NCBI RefSeq assembly: GCF_006439015.1
Contig: NZ_RCZG01000011.1
Span: forward strand, 98,579 to 162,578
Reading direction: 5' to 3'
DNA: 64,000 nucleotides
Source: Mycolicibacterium hodleri
GTDB lineage: Bacteria; Actinomycetota; Actinomycetes; Mycobacteriales; Mycobacteriaceae
Shown: positions 33,975 through 40,837 of the stretch, in pieces
Position numbering within the stretch: position 1 is the first letter of the stretch
How the letters are laid out: each line of letters begins with the position of its first letter
Made by a program: the position numbers and the translations under genes
The notes under the pieces: model-generated
What the model was told of the DNA's origin: nothing
Databases searched by the model: none
What the model saw: only the letters and a program-made list of their open reading frames with translations

Positions 33975-34178
33975 TCAGAGGCGCTCGATGATGGTGGCGT
34001 TGGCCATGCCGCCGCCCTCGCACATCGTCTGCAGGGCGAATCGTCCGTCTCGCTGTTCTAGCGCATTGACCATCGTCGTCATGATGCGAGCACCACTGGC
34101 GCCCAGCGGATGTCCGATCGCGATGGCGCCACCGTTGACGTTGGTCTTCGTCAGGTCGGCTCCGATATCGCGGGCCCA
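33975..34178 (-). pseudogene. Displaced native 3' end of the acetyl-CoA acetyltransferase gene
   Basis: 67 codons that read ARDIGADLTKTNVNGGAIAI onward to ANATIIERL and a stop, the C-terminal end of a thiolase including GHPLG and the CEGGG cysteine motif, with no 5' part attached. The missing 5' portion is at 44801-45793, across the element. Joining 45793-44796 to 34178-33975 through GCCCA gives the uninterrupted frame VVLAWARDIGADL. It is therefore the original chromosomal end of that gene, cut off by integration and now without start signals. Confidence 0.9.
34174..34178. other. attL core (candidate) of the serine-integrase element
   Basis: GCCCA is shared with 44796-44800. To its left lies native thiolase sequence and to its right element sequence leading to the integrase. 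The exact crossover dinucleotide within or beside this pentamer is not determined. Confidence 0.7.
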
Positions 34179-34220
34179 TGCAGGTACGTTTGGTAGGGTG
34201 CATAGCGTAAACTGGACGCC

Positions 34221-35558
34221 ATGGACGCGATGCAGGCTGTCATTTACACCCGGGTCTCCAATGACCGCTCCGGCCAGGGGCGCAGTGTTGAGGACCAAGA
34301 GGGGGAGTGCCGCGCCGAATGTGAACGTAAAGGCTGGCCCGTTCGGGAAGTTTTCTGCGACAACGATATTGGCGCGTCGCGTCATTCGGGTAAGCGTCGT
34401 CCCGCTTGGGAGGAACTGAAGGCCAATATCCGCGCAGGGGACATCGTCGTCATGTGGGAGGCGTCCCGGGGCGGCCGTGATCTGGGGGAGCACGTCCTCT
34501 TTCGCGACCGCTGCGCCGAGCTGGGTGTCCCTGTGTCCTACGGCGGCAAACAGCTGGACATGGCTGAGGGCGAGGACCGTTTCCAAGGTGCTCTGGACGC
34601 AATTCTGGCAGAACGGGAAGCTGAGGTGCTGCGTGGGCGGGTACTGCGCGGTAAGCGCTCGTCGGCTAGCAAGGGCAAGCCCTACGGCCGCGCCCCTTGG
34701 GGGTTACGCCGCGCCGATACAGCCGAACTGAAGTGGGAACCGGACCCTGACGAGGCACCCCGGCTGCGCGAGGCCATGGATCGCGTTCTAGACGGCAAGT
34801 CGCTGCGCAGTGTCCTGCTGTGGCTGCGGGCAACTGGCCGCGCACCAACGGACGTCACCGGACTACGGCGCGGACTGTGCAATCCCGCTGTTGCAGGGTT
34901 GCGGGTCCACCAGGCCCGTGCGGGGAAGGTCGAGACGTTCAAAGCGGACTGGGACCCCATCGTCACACCCGACGAACAGGCGCGGGTGAGGGCGCAGGCG
35001 AAGCGCAACCCCGAACCACGCGGCAGGGAACCCGTTCACCTCCTGTCGGGAATCGCAAAATGCGGTGTCTGCGATGCCGGTCTTCAGCACAAGCGCCGGG
35101 AGGGCAGGAGGGATTCCTACCGCTGCCCCCATGGGCACATAATGCGTGATGTCGTCCTAGTGGACGGGGTGGCCCTGGCTGAGTTGGTGAAGGACTTCGC
35201 CAAGGATGACCTACCCGCCGAGGATGCCAAGGCCCTTGCCGCGAAGGCGAAGATCACCCGCATAGAACAGCAGATCGAAGAGGCCGAGGAACAGGTCGTC
35301 AATGACGAGATGACCGCCGCCGCGTTCGCCCGCATCGAGCAACGTCTACTGGCGAAGATCGCGGAACTTCAGCCGCTCACCGTCCAGGCGATCCCCGATC
35401 CTTACGAGTACGTGAAGATAAGCGCTGAGGAATTCCTCGCGGCGTCGGTGCCGGAACGGCGGGCGATGATGCGCGCCAGGGTGTCGGTTGTGGTGAACCC
35501 GGTTCCGGCTGGTCGCCGCGCACTGCCTGAGGACACGGTGGTTACTCCCCGTCGCTGA
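34221..35558 (+). CDS. Large serine recombinase (integrase)
   Basis: 445-residue site-specific recombinase that joins the element's attP to attB in the thiolase gene. The N-terminal resolvase domain has YTRVSNDRSGQG with the catalytic S13 and R11, SVEDQ, and the IVVMWEASRGGRDL helix region. A recombinase domain (GKPYGRAPWGLRR) and a zinc ribbon (CGVCDAGL ... YRCPHGH) with a coiled-coil (about 345-385, EEAEEQVVNDEM) follow. It is near the short end of the large serine integrase size range. It starts 43 bp inside the left junction, in the usual position next to att. ATG 34221 or ATG 34230 may be the start. No excision partner is recognised. Confidence 0.93.
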   Translation: MDAMQAVIYTRVSNDRSGQGRSVEDQEGECRAECERKGWPVREVFCDNDIGASRHSGKRRPAWEELKANIRAGDIVVMWEASRGGRDLGEHVLFRDRCAELGVPVSYGGKQLDMAEGEDRFQGALDAILAEREAEVLRGRVLRGKRSSASKGKPYGRAPWGLRRADTAELKWEPDPDEAPRLREAMDRVLDGKSLRSVLLWLRATGRAPTDVTGLRRGLCNPAVAGLRVHQARAGKVETFKADWDPIVTPDEQARVRAQAKRNPEPRGREPVHLLSGIAKCGVCDAGLQHKRREGRRDSYRCPHGHIMRDVVLVDGVALAELVKDFAKDDLPAEDAKALAAKAKITRIEQQIEEAEEQVVNDEMTAAAFARIEQRLLAKIAELQPLTVQAIPDPYEYVKISAEEFLAASVPERRAMMRARVSVVVNPVPAGRRALPEDTVVTPRR

Positions 35559-35617
35559 CGACACGCCCGAAACATTCCGGGGTGTGGCATATAGCCGCTG
35601 GTGGAAGGCCCGCAGAA

Positions 35618-35636
35618 ACCCATACGGTGTATGGGT
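35618..35636. promoter_or_regulatory. 19-bp palindrome after the integrase gene
   Basis: Arms ACCCATAC and GTATGGGT separated by 3 bases, in the gap between the integrase and the ParB-like gene. It could be an operator or a weak terminator; there is no T-run. Confidence 0.45.
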
Positions 35637-35730
35637 ACGTCTGGTCGCACATCGTTTCTAGGGTTGATGCATGAAGACGACACCCTCAGAGCGCCGGTTG
35701 TGCGCCAACACCACGGCATGGGGAGCGCGC

Positions 35731-36450
35731 ATGACCGTGGACACCTTGGTTGACGCTGTGATCGTAAGAACCGCTGATGAGTGGGCGGGTGTCATCCGCG
35801 CAGACCTCACACAAGCTGTTGAGGGCATCGTGTCGGCGGGCCGGAATCTGATCCGCGCCAAAGCTGATGTGGCCCATGGCGAGTGGCTGCCAATGCTGGC
35901 CGACATTGGTATCAGTCAGTCGCACGCCAGCCACCTAATGCAGATCGGCGCGAACCCAGCACTCTCAGATCAGTGCAACAGCACTAGTTTGCCGATGGCC
36001 GCCAGGGCGCTCTACGAACTCTCCCGCCTTGACCCCGTGGTCATTGAAGAGGGCATCTCTAACGGCGACATCACTCCGTCGACAACGATTCGGGATGCCC
36101 GGGAGTTCGCACGGGGACAACTGTCGATCAGCCGCAAGGTTGACGACGTGCGGGTTACCGGCATCCATCCGTACGCCGCCATATTCCCTATGCTGCCCGC
36201 TGACGAAATGCTTGCCTTTGTAAGGTCGGTTCGCAGGTGGGGACTACTAATGCCGATTGTCCTAACGCCGGATGGCCTGATCCTGGACGGCAAGATCAGG
36301 TATGAGGCTTGCCAGTTGACCGGGGTACAACCGATTTTCATCACGTATGACGGTGACGATCTTTTCGAGTACGTCTTAGCCGCCAACGTCTATCGGGATC
36401 ATCGGTACCGGGATTATCCGGAGAGCACCCTTGCGGAGCTTGAACAGTAG
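35731..36450 (+). CDS. DUF3102 / ParB-like DNA-binding protein of the element
   Basis: 239 residues in two parts. The first (about 35-75) reads GRNLIRAKADVAHGEWLPML and ISQSHASHLMQIG, the DUF3102 pattern seen in phage and plasmid proteins. The second resembles the ParB N-terminal domain: VTGIHPYAAIFPMLPADEM, LMPIVLTPDGLILDGKIRYEAC and YVLAANVYRDHR. ParB-like proteins load on or cleave DNA at palindromic sites in partition or transcription. ATG 35731 has GGGGAG five bases upstream, better than the longer ATG 35671 start. The palindrome cluster 600 bp downstream is a possible target. Role in replication, segregation or regulation is unproven. Confidence 0.7.
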   Translation: MTVDTLVDAVIVRTADEWAGVIRADLTQAVEGIVSAGRNLIRAKADVAHGEWLPMLADIGISQSHASHLMQIGANPALSDQCNSTSLPMAARALYELSRLDPVVIEEGISNGDITPSTTIRDAREFARGQLSISRKVDDVRVTGIHPYAAIFPMLPADEMLAFVRSVRRWGLLMPIVLTPDGLILDGKIRYEACQLTGVQPIFITYDGDDLFEYVLAANVYRDHRYRDYPESTLAELEQ

Positions 36451-36623
36451 GTACGACCCTCGGCGAGTTGCGCAGGCTTGTCCGCCGCAACAGCTTAATT
36501 CTCAGCATCAAAAAACCGCCCCGAAGGTCATCGGACCCGGGAGCAGGTTTTAGGCCGTCCACGTCCTACCGAATTGGGCGCAATCGCTATTGAAGTCGAA
36601 TTGAATCGAACGGAATAAATTGA
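36451..36623. other. Gap inside the element, no gene seen
   Basis: 173 bp that are AT-richer toward the right end, with GGAATAAATTGA before the next start codon. Probably contains a promoter for 36624; no hairpin or repeat of note. Confidence 0.35.
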
Positions 36624-37034
36624 ATGGCTAGAAACCCTTGGACTCGTCACTATCAGTCGGCATGGGATAACCGCGTAGCAAATCACAAGATTCCGCTGTG
36701 GTTGCGTGTCAGCTGCCTAGCATATGGTCGCCATGAGGCGAATGGGCATGCGAGTTTCGGGCGCGGCGAATTGACGTGGATTCTCGGAACCCCGCCGAAT
36801 GACGGTCAAGTGTTCAAGCGGGCGGCCTCCGCGCACGTCGGCGTTGCCATCGCTACTGCCGTGAGGCATGGGTGGCTGGCGGAAGGATCATGCTCGGAAT
36901 GTCTCATCGTCCCATCACATGCGATTCAAGGGCCGCATGGGAATCCGGCCAAGCCGTGCGCCGTCCATGACGCCCGTAGGGCCAAGCGGACCGCCAAGGC
37001 CAAGGCCAGTTCGGTGGTCGGAGAAGTCGCGTAA
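36624..37034 (+). CDS. Small basic protein, probable winged-helix DNA binder
   Basis: 136 residues. The first half (WDNRVANHKIPLWLRVSCLAYGRHEANGHASFGRGEL and AIATAVRHGWL) has the look of a replication-initiator or helix-turn-helix module found in actinophage genomes. The second half holds three Cys and several His (SCSECLIVPSHAI, PAKPCAVHDA) that could bind zinc, and ends in a Lys/Arg-rich tail. I do not know a named family for it. It lies directly before the cluster of 17-bp palindromes, so it is a candidate binder of those sites. Start ATG 36624 follows GGAATAAATTGA. Confidence 0.65.
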   Translation: MARNPWTRHYQSAWDNRVANHKIPLWLRVSCLAYGRHEANGHASFGRGELTWILGTPPNDGQVFKRAASAHVGVAIATAVRHGWLAEGSCSECLIVPSHAIQGPHGNPAKPCAVHDARRAKRTAKAKASSVVGEVA

Positions 37035-37084
37035 GAACAGAGTCAAGAGCGCAGGATGATAAGCGCAGGTCAGAGGCTTTCGCA

Positions 37085-37165
37085 TTGTATCTCAGATACA
37101 ACGTGATTGTATCTGAGATTAGCTTTTACTCGCACAAATCGCGAAATGTTGTATCTCAGATACAA
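37085..37165. repeat. Cluster of three 17-bp palindromes (iteron/operator/parS-like)
   Basis: TTGTATCTCAGATACAA is perfect about its central base at 37085-37101 and at 37149-37165; the second copy extends to a 19-bp palindrome with G...C. Between them, TTGTATCTGAGAT (37107-37119) keeps the left arm and part of the right. Spacing between copy starts is 22 and 42 bp. The stretch is AT-rich in a GC-rich setting and sits between two element genes, suggesting an origin, partition site or operator. Confidence 0.8.
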
Positions 37166-37197
37166 CCACTACAGCAAATGATCATGGAGAAACAGTA

Positions 37198-37227
37198 ATG
37201 CCAATCTATCACGGGAAGCCCGCGTGA
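37198..37227 (+). CDS. Nine-codon leader ORF coupled to the next gene
   Basis: ATG 37198 with GGAGAAACAG upstream encodes MPIYHGKPA and stops at a TGA overlapping the GTG start of 37224 (GTGA). It may serve as a translational leader; alternatively the upstream Shine-Dalgarno simply serves the GTG. Not a recognised peptide. Confidence 0.35.
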   Translation: MPIYHGKPA

Positions 37228-37763
37228 GTACGTTCCCCACGGAGCTGGTCGACTTCGGCCAAAATTGGGATGTCCTCGCCCCGGACCCGTGCGCCGACGA
37301 TTCCGAGGTCGTCGGCGACGAACCCCCCTACAACCCCGAGCGCCCCGTCCTCCAGAACGGCGAAATGTGGCTCGGGGAGGATGACGGCGACTTCCTCTAC
37401 CTCGGCGGCAAGCGGATGAAGAAGCCGCAGCCGGGCGCTCCCGTGTCGTGTGCTTGTGGCTGGCCCCTACCCATCCGTTGGTCGTGGGGTGAGTGCGAGT
37501 TCGGTGTCACGGCATGGCGGTCGATTCATCCAGAGATGGAAGCCGTGCTCGATGACTACCCAATGTTGTACCGGGTAGCGCCGTGGTTGTGGACGTTCTG
37601 CCGGTGCAACGGCTGCGCAGATCGCACGCGCGGCAGGGGCCGTCCGCACAAGTACTGCGGCCCCCGTTGTGAAGCCGTGGCCGACAATGCGCGCGACCGT
37701 GAGGACCGGCTTGCCAACGGAGCGACACCACGGAACAGAACTGTGATGAAGCTCACAGCATAA
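37224..37763 (+). CDS. Cys-rich element protein, probable zinc ribbon
   Basis: 179 residues. The first 60 are acidic (DPCADDSEVVGDEPPYNPE). The C-terminal part has paired Cys motifs, CACGWP, FCRCNGCADRTRG and YCGPRCEAVADNARDRE, that probably hold one or two zinc ions in a DNA- or protein-binding fold. No known family recognised. It follows the palindrome cluster and is coupled to a nine-codon leader. Length and composition are like uncharacterised early proteins of actinophages. Codon usage is still GC-rich, close to the host. Confidence 0.6.
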   Translation: MSTFPTELVDFGQNWDVLAPDPCADDSEVVGDEPPYNPERPVLQNGEMWLGEDDGDFLYLGGKRMKKPQPGAPVSCACGWPLPIRWSWGECEFGVTAWRSIHPEMEAVLDDYPMLYRVAPWLWTFCRCNGCADRTRGRGRPHKYCGPRCEAVADNARDREDRLANGATPRNRTVMKLTA

Positions 37764-37768
37764 AGTGG

Positions 37769-37798
37769 TTGACAAATCGCCTCTTACGGGGGTGTAAA
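37769..37798 (+). promoter_or_regulatory. Candidate sigma70-type promoter in the element
   Basis: TTGACA at 37769-37774 and TGTAAA at 37793-37798 are separated by 18 bases, 90 bp before the gene at 37887. A good -35 match with a moderate -10. Confidence 0.5.
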
Positions 37799-37886
37799 TC
37801 CCTTATAGGTAGAGGGCAGAGTACTTCGCCATTTTTTTGAGCCTTTCCGCTCAACGTATCGACACACTACGAAGGGGTTAACGCCC

Positions 37887-38135
37887 ATGGCCTGTTGCGG
37901 CCGTGGTCACGAAATCCGTGGCCCACAAGATCGACTCTCAGACGGCTACACCTGCCGCTACTGCCACCGGGAGAATCAGACCCGGTACAACCATAGGCGC
38001 AAGGCCGCCGTCGAACTGTTGCACGCCGCCGAGGGACGCGGGATGACCGTCGCGGATGCCCTGGCGCTGATTCGGCACGCGCCCGTCCGGACGATTCAAG
38101 ATTGCGCCGTCCACCCCCGTCTGGCGGACGCGTGA
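37887..38135 (+). CDS. Small zinc-finger-like element protein
   Basis: 82 residues with MACCGRGHEI and YTCRYCHRENQTRYNHRRKAA, a CXXC plus His/Cys arrangement resembling the zinc-binding part of HNH or small phage DNA-binding proteins. The catalytic HNH triad is not complete, so nuclease activity is not claimed. GAAGGGG precedes the ATG and a candidate promoter lies 90 bp upstream. It overlaps the next gene by GTGA, starting a run of three coupled genes. Confidence 0.6.
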   Translation: MACCGRGHEIRGPQDRLSDGYTCRYCHRENQTRYNHRRKAAVELLHAAEGRGMTVADALALIRHAPVRTIQDCAVHPRLADA

Positions 38136-38329
38136 GACAACAATGCGCACTGTGTAGAAGCGCCAAGAGCCTCGTCCTGCGCAGTACTTGCAGCACATCC
38201 ACCGTGTGTTACCCGTGTGGCGTGCGCCGCCCCGACGACGCGCACGCGGTGCTAGTGCCCGGCTGTCCGAACCGAGATTGCTTCCTTCGGCATCACGCCC
38301 ACCTGGTCGAAATGGACACTCAACGATGA
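38132..38329 (+). CDS. Small Cys-rich element protein
   Basis: 65 residues from GTG 38132, overlapping the preceding stop (GTGA) and the following start (ATGA). The sequence has seven Cys (QCALCRSAK, STCSTSTVCYPCGVRR, GCPNRDCFLRHH), enough for two zinc knuckles. No family recognised. Tight coupling on both sides argues that it is real, and that it acts with the flanking small protein and the gp10-like protein. Confidence 0.55.
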   Translation: MRQQCALCRSAKSLVLRSTCSTSTVCYPCGVRRPDDAHAVLVPGCPNRDCFLRHHAHLVEMDTQR

Positions 38330-38727
38330 GCTGGATAGGTCATCTGGAAGAACTGGCCAGCGTCGGGTTGACCCCCGCCGACATCGAGCGCGCCGTGGGT
38401 GAATCACCCGCCGTCCGCGCCGAGGTCATCCGCATGGCCGAGCTAGCCGCGAAGACATGGCAAGAGATATGGGACGGGGAAGGTCCCCACCCCGAGCAAA
38501 CTGGCGCTTATCGAGAGTCCTTCACCATCACCTACGACACGAAACCTTCCGGCGAATTCAGTGCCACGGTCCGCACGAAGCGCCCCAATGCTCACTGGTT
38601 GGAATACGGCACGTCGAAGATGGCGGAATTCGCCCCTGCCCGCAAGACCATAGAGCGCTTGAACGGTCAGCAGTCCGGTCACAGTTCCCGGAAGGATAGC
38701 GGGGGGGACGTTGGCTCTGTGTCGTGA
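38326..38727 (+). CDS. HK97 gp10-like head-tail/virion protein
   Basis: 133 residues. The region PNAHWLEYGTSKMAEFAPARKTI matches the signature of the HK97 gp10 family (HXXEXGTXXMXAXP), proteins at the head-tail joint or tail completion of siphophages. The N-terminal GLTPADIERAVGESPAVRAEVI and the AETYRESF-like stretch are in keeping. In a full phage this gene sits with portal, adaptors and tail genes, none of which is present here. It is coupled to the preceding small gene (ATGA). In a satellite it could alter or cap helper heads. Confidence 0.7.
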   Translation: MSWIGHLEELASVGLTPADIERAVGESPAVRAEVIRMAELAAKTWQEIWDGEGPHPEQTGAYRESFTITYDTKPSGEFSATVRTKRPNAHWLEYGTSKMAEFAPARKTIERLNGQQSGHSSRKDSGGDVGSVS

Positions 38728-38759
38728 TTGTCGAGTACGTCGTTCGCCGTCCGCAGGTT

Positions 38760-39020
38760 TCACAGCCAGCGCTTGAGGCCCTCCCCGAGCCGCTCCAACG
38801 TCGCCACCTCTAGCTCCAACGCACGGATCACCCGTCGCACGTCCGCTGCTCGCGCCGCCAGGCCGGAGTCCTGCACTTGCTGCAATTCGATGTAGCGGCG
38901 TGCCAGATCGGCCTCCGCTTGCGCACGAATTCCGCTTAGCTCTTGGCGGTAGTAGTCGGCCTGCTCAGAGTTGACGTCACGATTCTGCGGCGTTCCTCCA
39001 TTTACCGTGAATCCGACCAT
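38760..39020 (-). CDS. Short coiled-coil protein, opposite strand
   Basis: 86 residues, MVGFTVNGGTPQNRD followed by a long amphipathic helix (EQADYYRQELSGIRAQAEADL and a second heptad-like run RRVIRALELEVATLERL). It is one of the few leftward genes in the element and has no Shine-Dalgarno of note. Similar short coiled-coil proteins occur among phage regulatory and scaffold proteins, but no assignment can be made. The frame also runs upstream without a clear start. Confidence 0.5.
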   Translation of the reverse strand: MVGFTVNGGTPQNRDVNSEQADYYRQELSGIRAQAEADLARRYIELQQVQDSGLAARAADVRRVIRALELEVATLERLGEGLKRWL

Positions 39021-39215
39021 GACCCCGACCTTAACGCTCTGGTGCGGAGGCCTGCGAACTGAGCACGAAAGTGGCAGCAGCCGACACCACGTCGAACCCC
39101 TCAACCTGAACACCACGCCCCGGCGTGTGGAGGACCTGAGGTTTCGGACACGGACCAACTCGGGGACCGACCACAGTGCTGCAATTCCAGCAAACATGTG
39201 ACAGTGAAGGGCAGG

Positions 39216-39299
39216 GTGACGGACACATGGCCCGATGGCCCCACAAACATGCAGGTCAGCGACCTAGAAACACTAGCAACAACCGCACGGAGAGCATAA
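39216..39299 (+). CDS. Possible 27-codon small protein before a terminator
   Basis: GTG 39216 has GAAGGGCAGG upstream; the product reads MTDTWPDGPTNMQVSDLETL and seven more residues. A strong hairpin terminator starts 14 bp after the stop, suggesting that a short transcript ends here. No homology recognised; it may instead be an untranslated RNA. Confidence 0.3.
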   Translation: MTDTWPDGPTNMQVSDLETLATTARRA

Positions 39300-39312
39300 C
39301 CGCAGGTCAGAT

Positions 39313-39347
39313 GGGGTGCGGGGTACGTCCGCACCCCTACACTTTTT
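39313..39347 (+). terminator. Strong intrinsic terminator in the element
   Basis: Perfect 9-bp GC stem GGGGTGCGG / CCGCACCCC with a 7-base loop, followed by a T5 run at 39343-39347. It ends a rightward transcript. Confidence 0.8.
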
Positions 39348-39475
39348 CGTCTAAAAACCGCCTACCGACGCCTTAGACGGACTGACACGTTATCCAGCAC
39401 CCCGGAATCCCGAAAAACCCCTGGTCAGGGCCTCTACCTGCGCTTTCCAGCAAACAACCAAGGAAACGTAACCCC

Positions 39476-39742
39476 ATGAAATATACGCCGACTGCCTGCC
39501 CGAAATGCGGCACTCACCTAGTCAGGTCCGCCTCTGGTGGTCGTCCTACCCGATGGTGTTGCGAGGGTTGCAAGCGCAGCGGTGAGGCTGAGATGGACCG
39601 CCTGCAATCTCTCCTCCGTGTGTTCGATGAGGGGCGCGGCGTCGATTTGCTGAATGGCCGCGACACCGGAAACCGGGATGGGGTCATTGCCGAGATGCAG
39701 GCCCGCTATGACCACCTGGCCGGTGTTCCGAATGGCTGCTAA
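39476..39742 (+). CDS. Small zinc-finger protein of the element
   Basis: 88 residues with an N-terminal four-Cys finger (ACPKCGTHLVRS ... WCCEGCKRSGE) and a helical acidic C-terminus. The arrangement CXXC-X15-CXXC is typical of phage-encoded zinc-ribbon adaptors. AAGGAAAC precedes the ATG. The stop region overlaps the start of the next gene by 11 bases. Function unknown. Confidence 0.6.
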   Translation: MKYTPTACPKCGTHLVRSASGGRPTRWCCEGCKRSGEAEMDRLQSLLRVFDEGRGVDLLNGRDTGNRDGVIAEMQARYDHLAGVPNGC

Positions 39743-39935
39743 GGGCTTCAGGTCCGTGGGCCGGACCTGGATCGAAGTGACCTCCGGCGACGACCGGGAG
39801 GACTACCTCGACTTCCTCGCCGTGGAACGGGACGCCTCACAACAGGTGGATGAACTGTCGGAGCGTCGGGGAAGACGACCAGGACGACCGCATTCCACTG
39901 CCACGTGTAACACACAGGAGAACCAGAATGACTGA
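39732..39935 (+). CDS. Small hypothetical element protein
   Basis: 67 residues beginning MAAKGFRSVGRTWIEVTSGD, rich in Asp/Glu and Arg, with an Arg/Gly-Arg-Pro stretch (RRGRRPGRPHS) that could bind DNA by an AT-hook-like contact. It overlaps both neighbours. No family recognised. Confidence 0.5.
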   Translation: MAAKGFRSVGRTWIEVTSGDDREDYLDFLAVERDASQQVDELSERRGRRPGRPHSTATCNTQENQND

Positions 39936-40206
39936 CGCAATGGATGATGACCCCCAACTACTTTGCACGCTTGTGCAACAGGTGCTTGAGGGTCACACCG
40001 TGGACCTTGCCGCCCTCCAAGCTGCCGCCGACGCCCTGCTCACCGAATGCCACGGCGGCGACGAATACCTACGTGCCGCCACCCGGGCCATGGCCGGTGC
40101 CGCCTTCGCGCTCGGGGCCTACGGCACAGACGAAGCACTAGAGGACCTGAGGACAGCCGCCCGGGGATTCACGATGATTCTGTGGCTGCACCAGCGACAC
40201 CACTAG
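39928..40206 (+). CDS. Small helical element protein
   Basis: 92 residues, all helical in appearance (LLCTLVQQVLEGHTVDLAAL, ALEDLRTAARGFTMILWL). AGGAG (39916-39920) lies 7 bases before ATG 39928, which fixes the start. It is the last of three rightward overlapping genes before two leftward ones. No family or motif recognised. Confidence 0.55.
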   Translation: MTDAMDDDPQLLCTLVQQVLEGHTVDLAALQAAADALLTECHGGDEYLRAATRAMAGAAFALGAYGTDEALEDLRTAARGFTMILWLHQRHH

Positions 40207-40223
40207 ACGCGCTCACGGCTGCG

Positions 40224-40523
40224 TCATGGCACATCGGGGCATATGTTCTGGTGCGCCGCGGACACCATCAACCTCGTCAAGGCAATCGTTGACCCCGGAT
40301 AGCTGAGTTGCCGCTGCGCCGCATCCTCCGGGCTCACACCAGCACGCAGGTCCGCGCAGATCGCATTTCCCGCGTTCGTTAGGAACATGCTGGTGAACGG
40401 AGTGACAGTGAACCCCACCGTCCCGGACAGTTGATTTAGGTAGTCCTGTGTTGGATCGGCATGAGCGATCGGTGCGAACGCCAAGGCCGCCGCGAGCAAT
40501 ACCCCGTAGATGAATCTCCCCAT
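40224..40523 (-). CDS. DUF732 secreted protein carried by the element
   Basis: 99 residues with a signal peptide (MGRFIYGVLLAAALAFAPIAHA, cleavage after AHA) and a mature DUF732 domain (DPTQDYLNQLSGTVGFT, ICADLRAGVSPEDAAQ) ending in a Cys that can pair with the mid-domain Cys. DUF732 proteins are almost confined to mycobacteria and their phages and have no known function. Its leftward direction and host-like family suggest accessory cargo expressed from the integrated state. Confidence 0.8.
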   Translation of the reverse strand: MGRFIYGVLLAAALAFAPIAHADPTQDYLNQLSGTVGFTVTPFTSMFLTNAGNAICADLRAGVSPEDAAQRQLSYPGSTIALTRLMVSAAHQNICPDVP

Positions 40524-40570
40524 ACGTCAGGGATGGTAGACCTTTGCTGCGTAGATGGGTCACAAACCAG

Positions 40571-40837
40571 TTAGGCCAGCGGGGAGAGGCTCTCGGCGGC
40601 GTCCAGCAACGCCAATGACAACGCCCGGGCATCGTCGGGGCTCAACTCCCCGACACCCCGCAGGTACAACGCTCGTCCGCGTTCGGACCCGTCGAAGTTC
40701 TGGAATCCAATAACCTTCACGCCCTGGCGTTCCGGTTCGCAGTAATAGCGGAATACCCCTGCGCCATCTTCGGCCCAATCGGCCACCCAATCCACATTCC
40801 CGGGCATCGCAGGTTCGATATCCGGCATCGTCGTCAT
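40571..40837 (-). CDS. Small acidic hypothetical protein of the element
   Basis: 88 residues, MTTMPDIEPAMPGNVDWVAD, with a beta-rich middle (GVFRYYCEPERQGVKVIGFQ) and a helical end (SPDDARALSLALLDAAESL). It resembles short mycobacteriophage or mycobacterial proteins of unknown role. It is paired with the DUF732 gene (47-bp gap), likely one leftward transcript started from the region before the capsid gene. Confidence 0.5.
   Translation of the reverse strand: MTTMPDIEPAMPGNVDWVADWAEDGAGVFRYYCEPERQGVKVIGFQNFDGSERGRALYLRGVGELSPDDARALSLALLDAAESLSPLA

Larger units (their letters stand above)
39021..39475. other. Mostly non-coding stretch of the element
   Basis: 455 bp between a leftward coiled-coil gene and the rightward gene at 39476. 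It contains a possible 27-codon rightward ORF (39216-39299) and directly after it a strong terminator (39313-39347). The remainder shows no recognised gene or repeat. Confidence 0.45.

Noticed and set aside
33975..34586. A separate 203-residue thiolase-like gene at the left end
   Set aside because: Only the part left of 34178 is thiolase; the rest of that frame is antisense to the integrase gene and has no start signal.
37830..37857. Hairpin TTGAGC/GCTCAA beside a T7 run as terminator
   Set aside because: The T-run precedes the hairpin on the + strand and would be A-rich on the - strand, so it does not form an intrinsic terminator in either direction.
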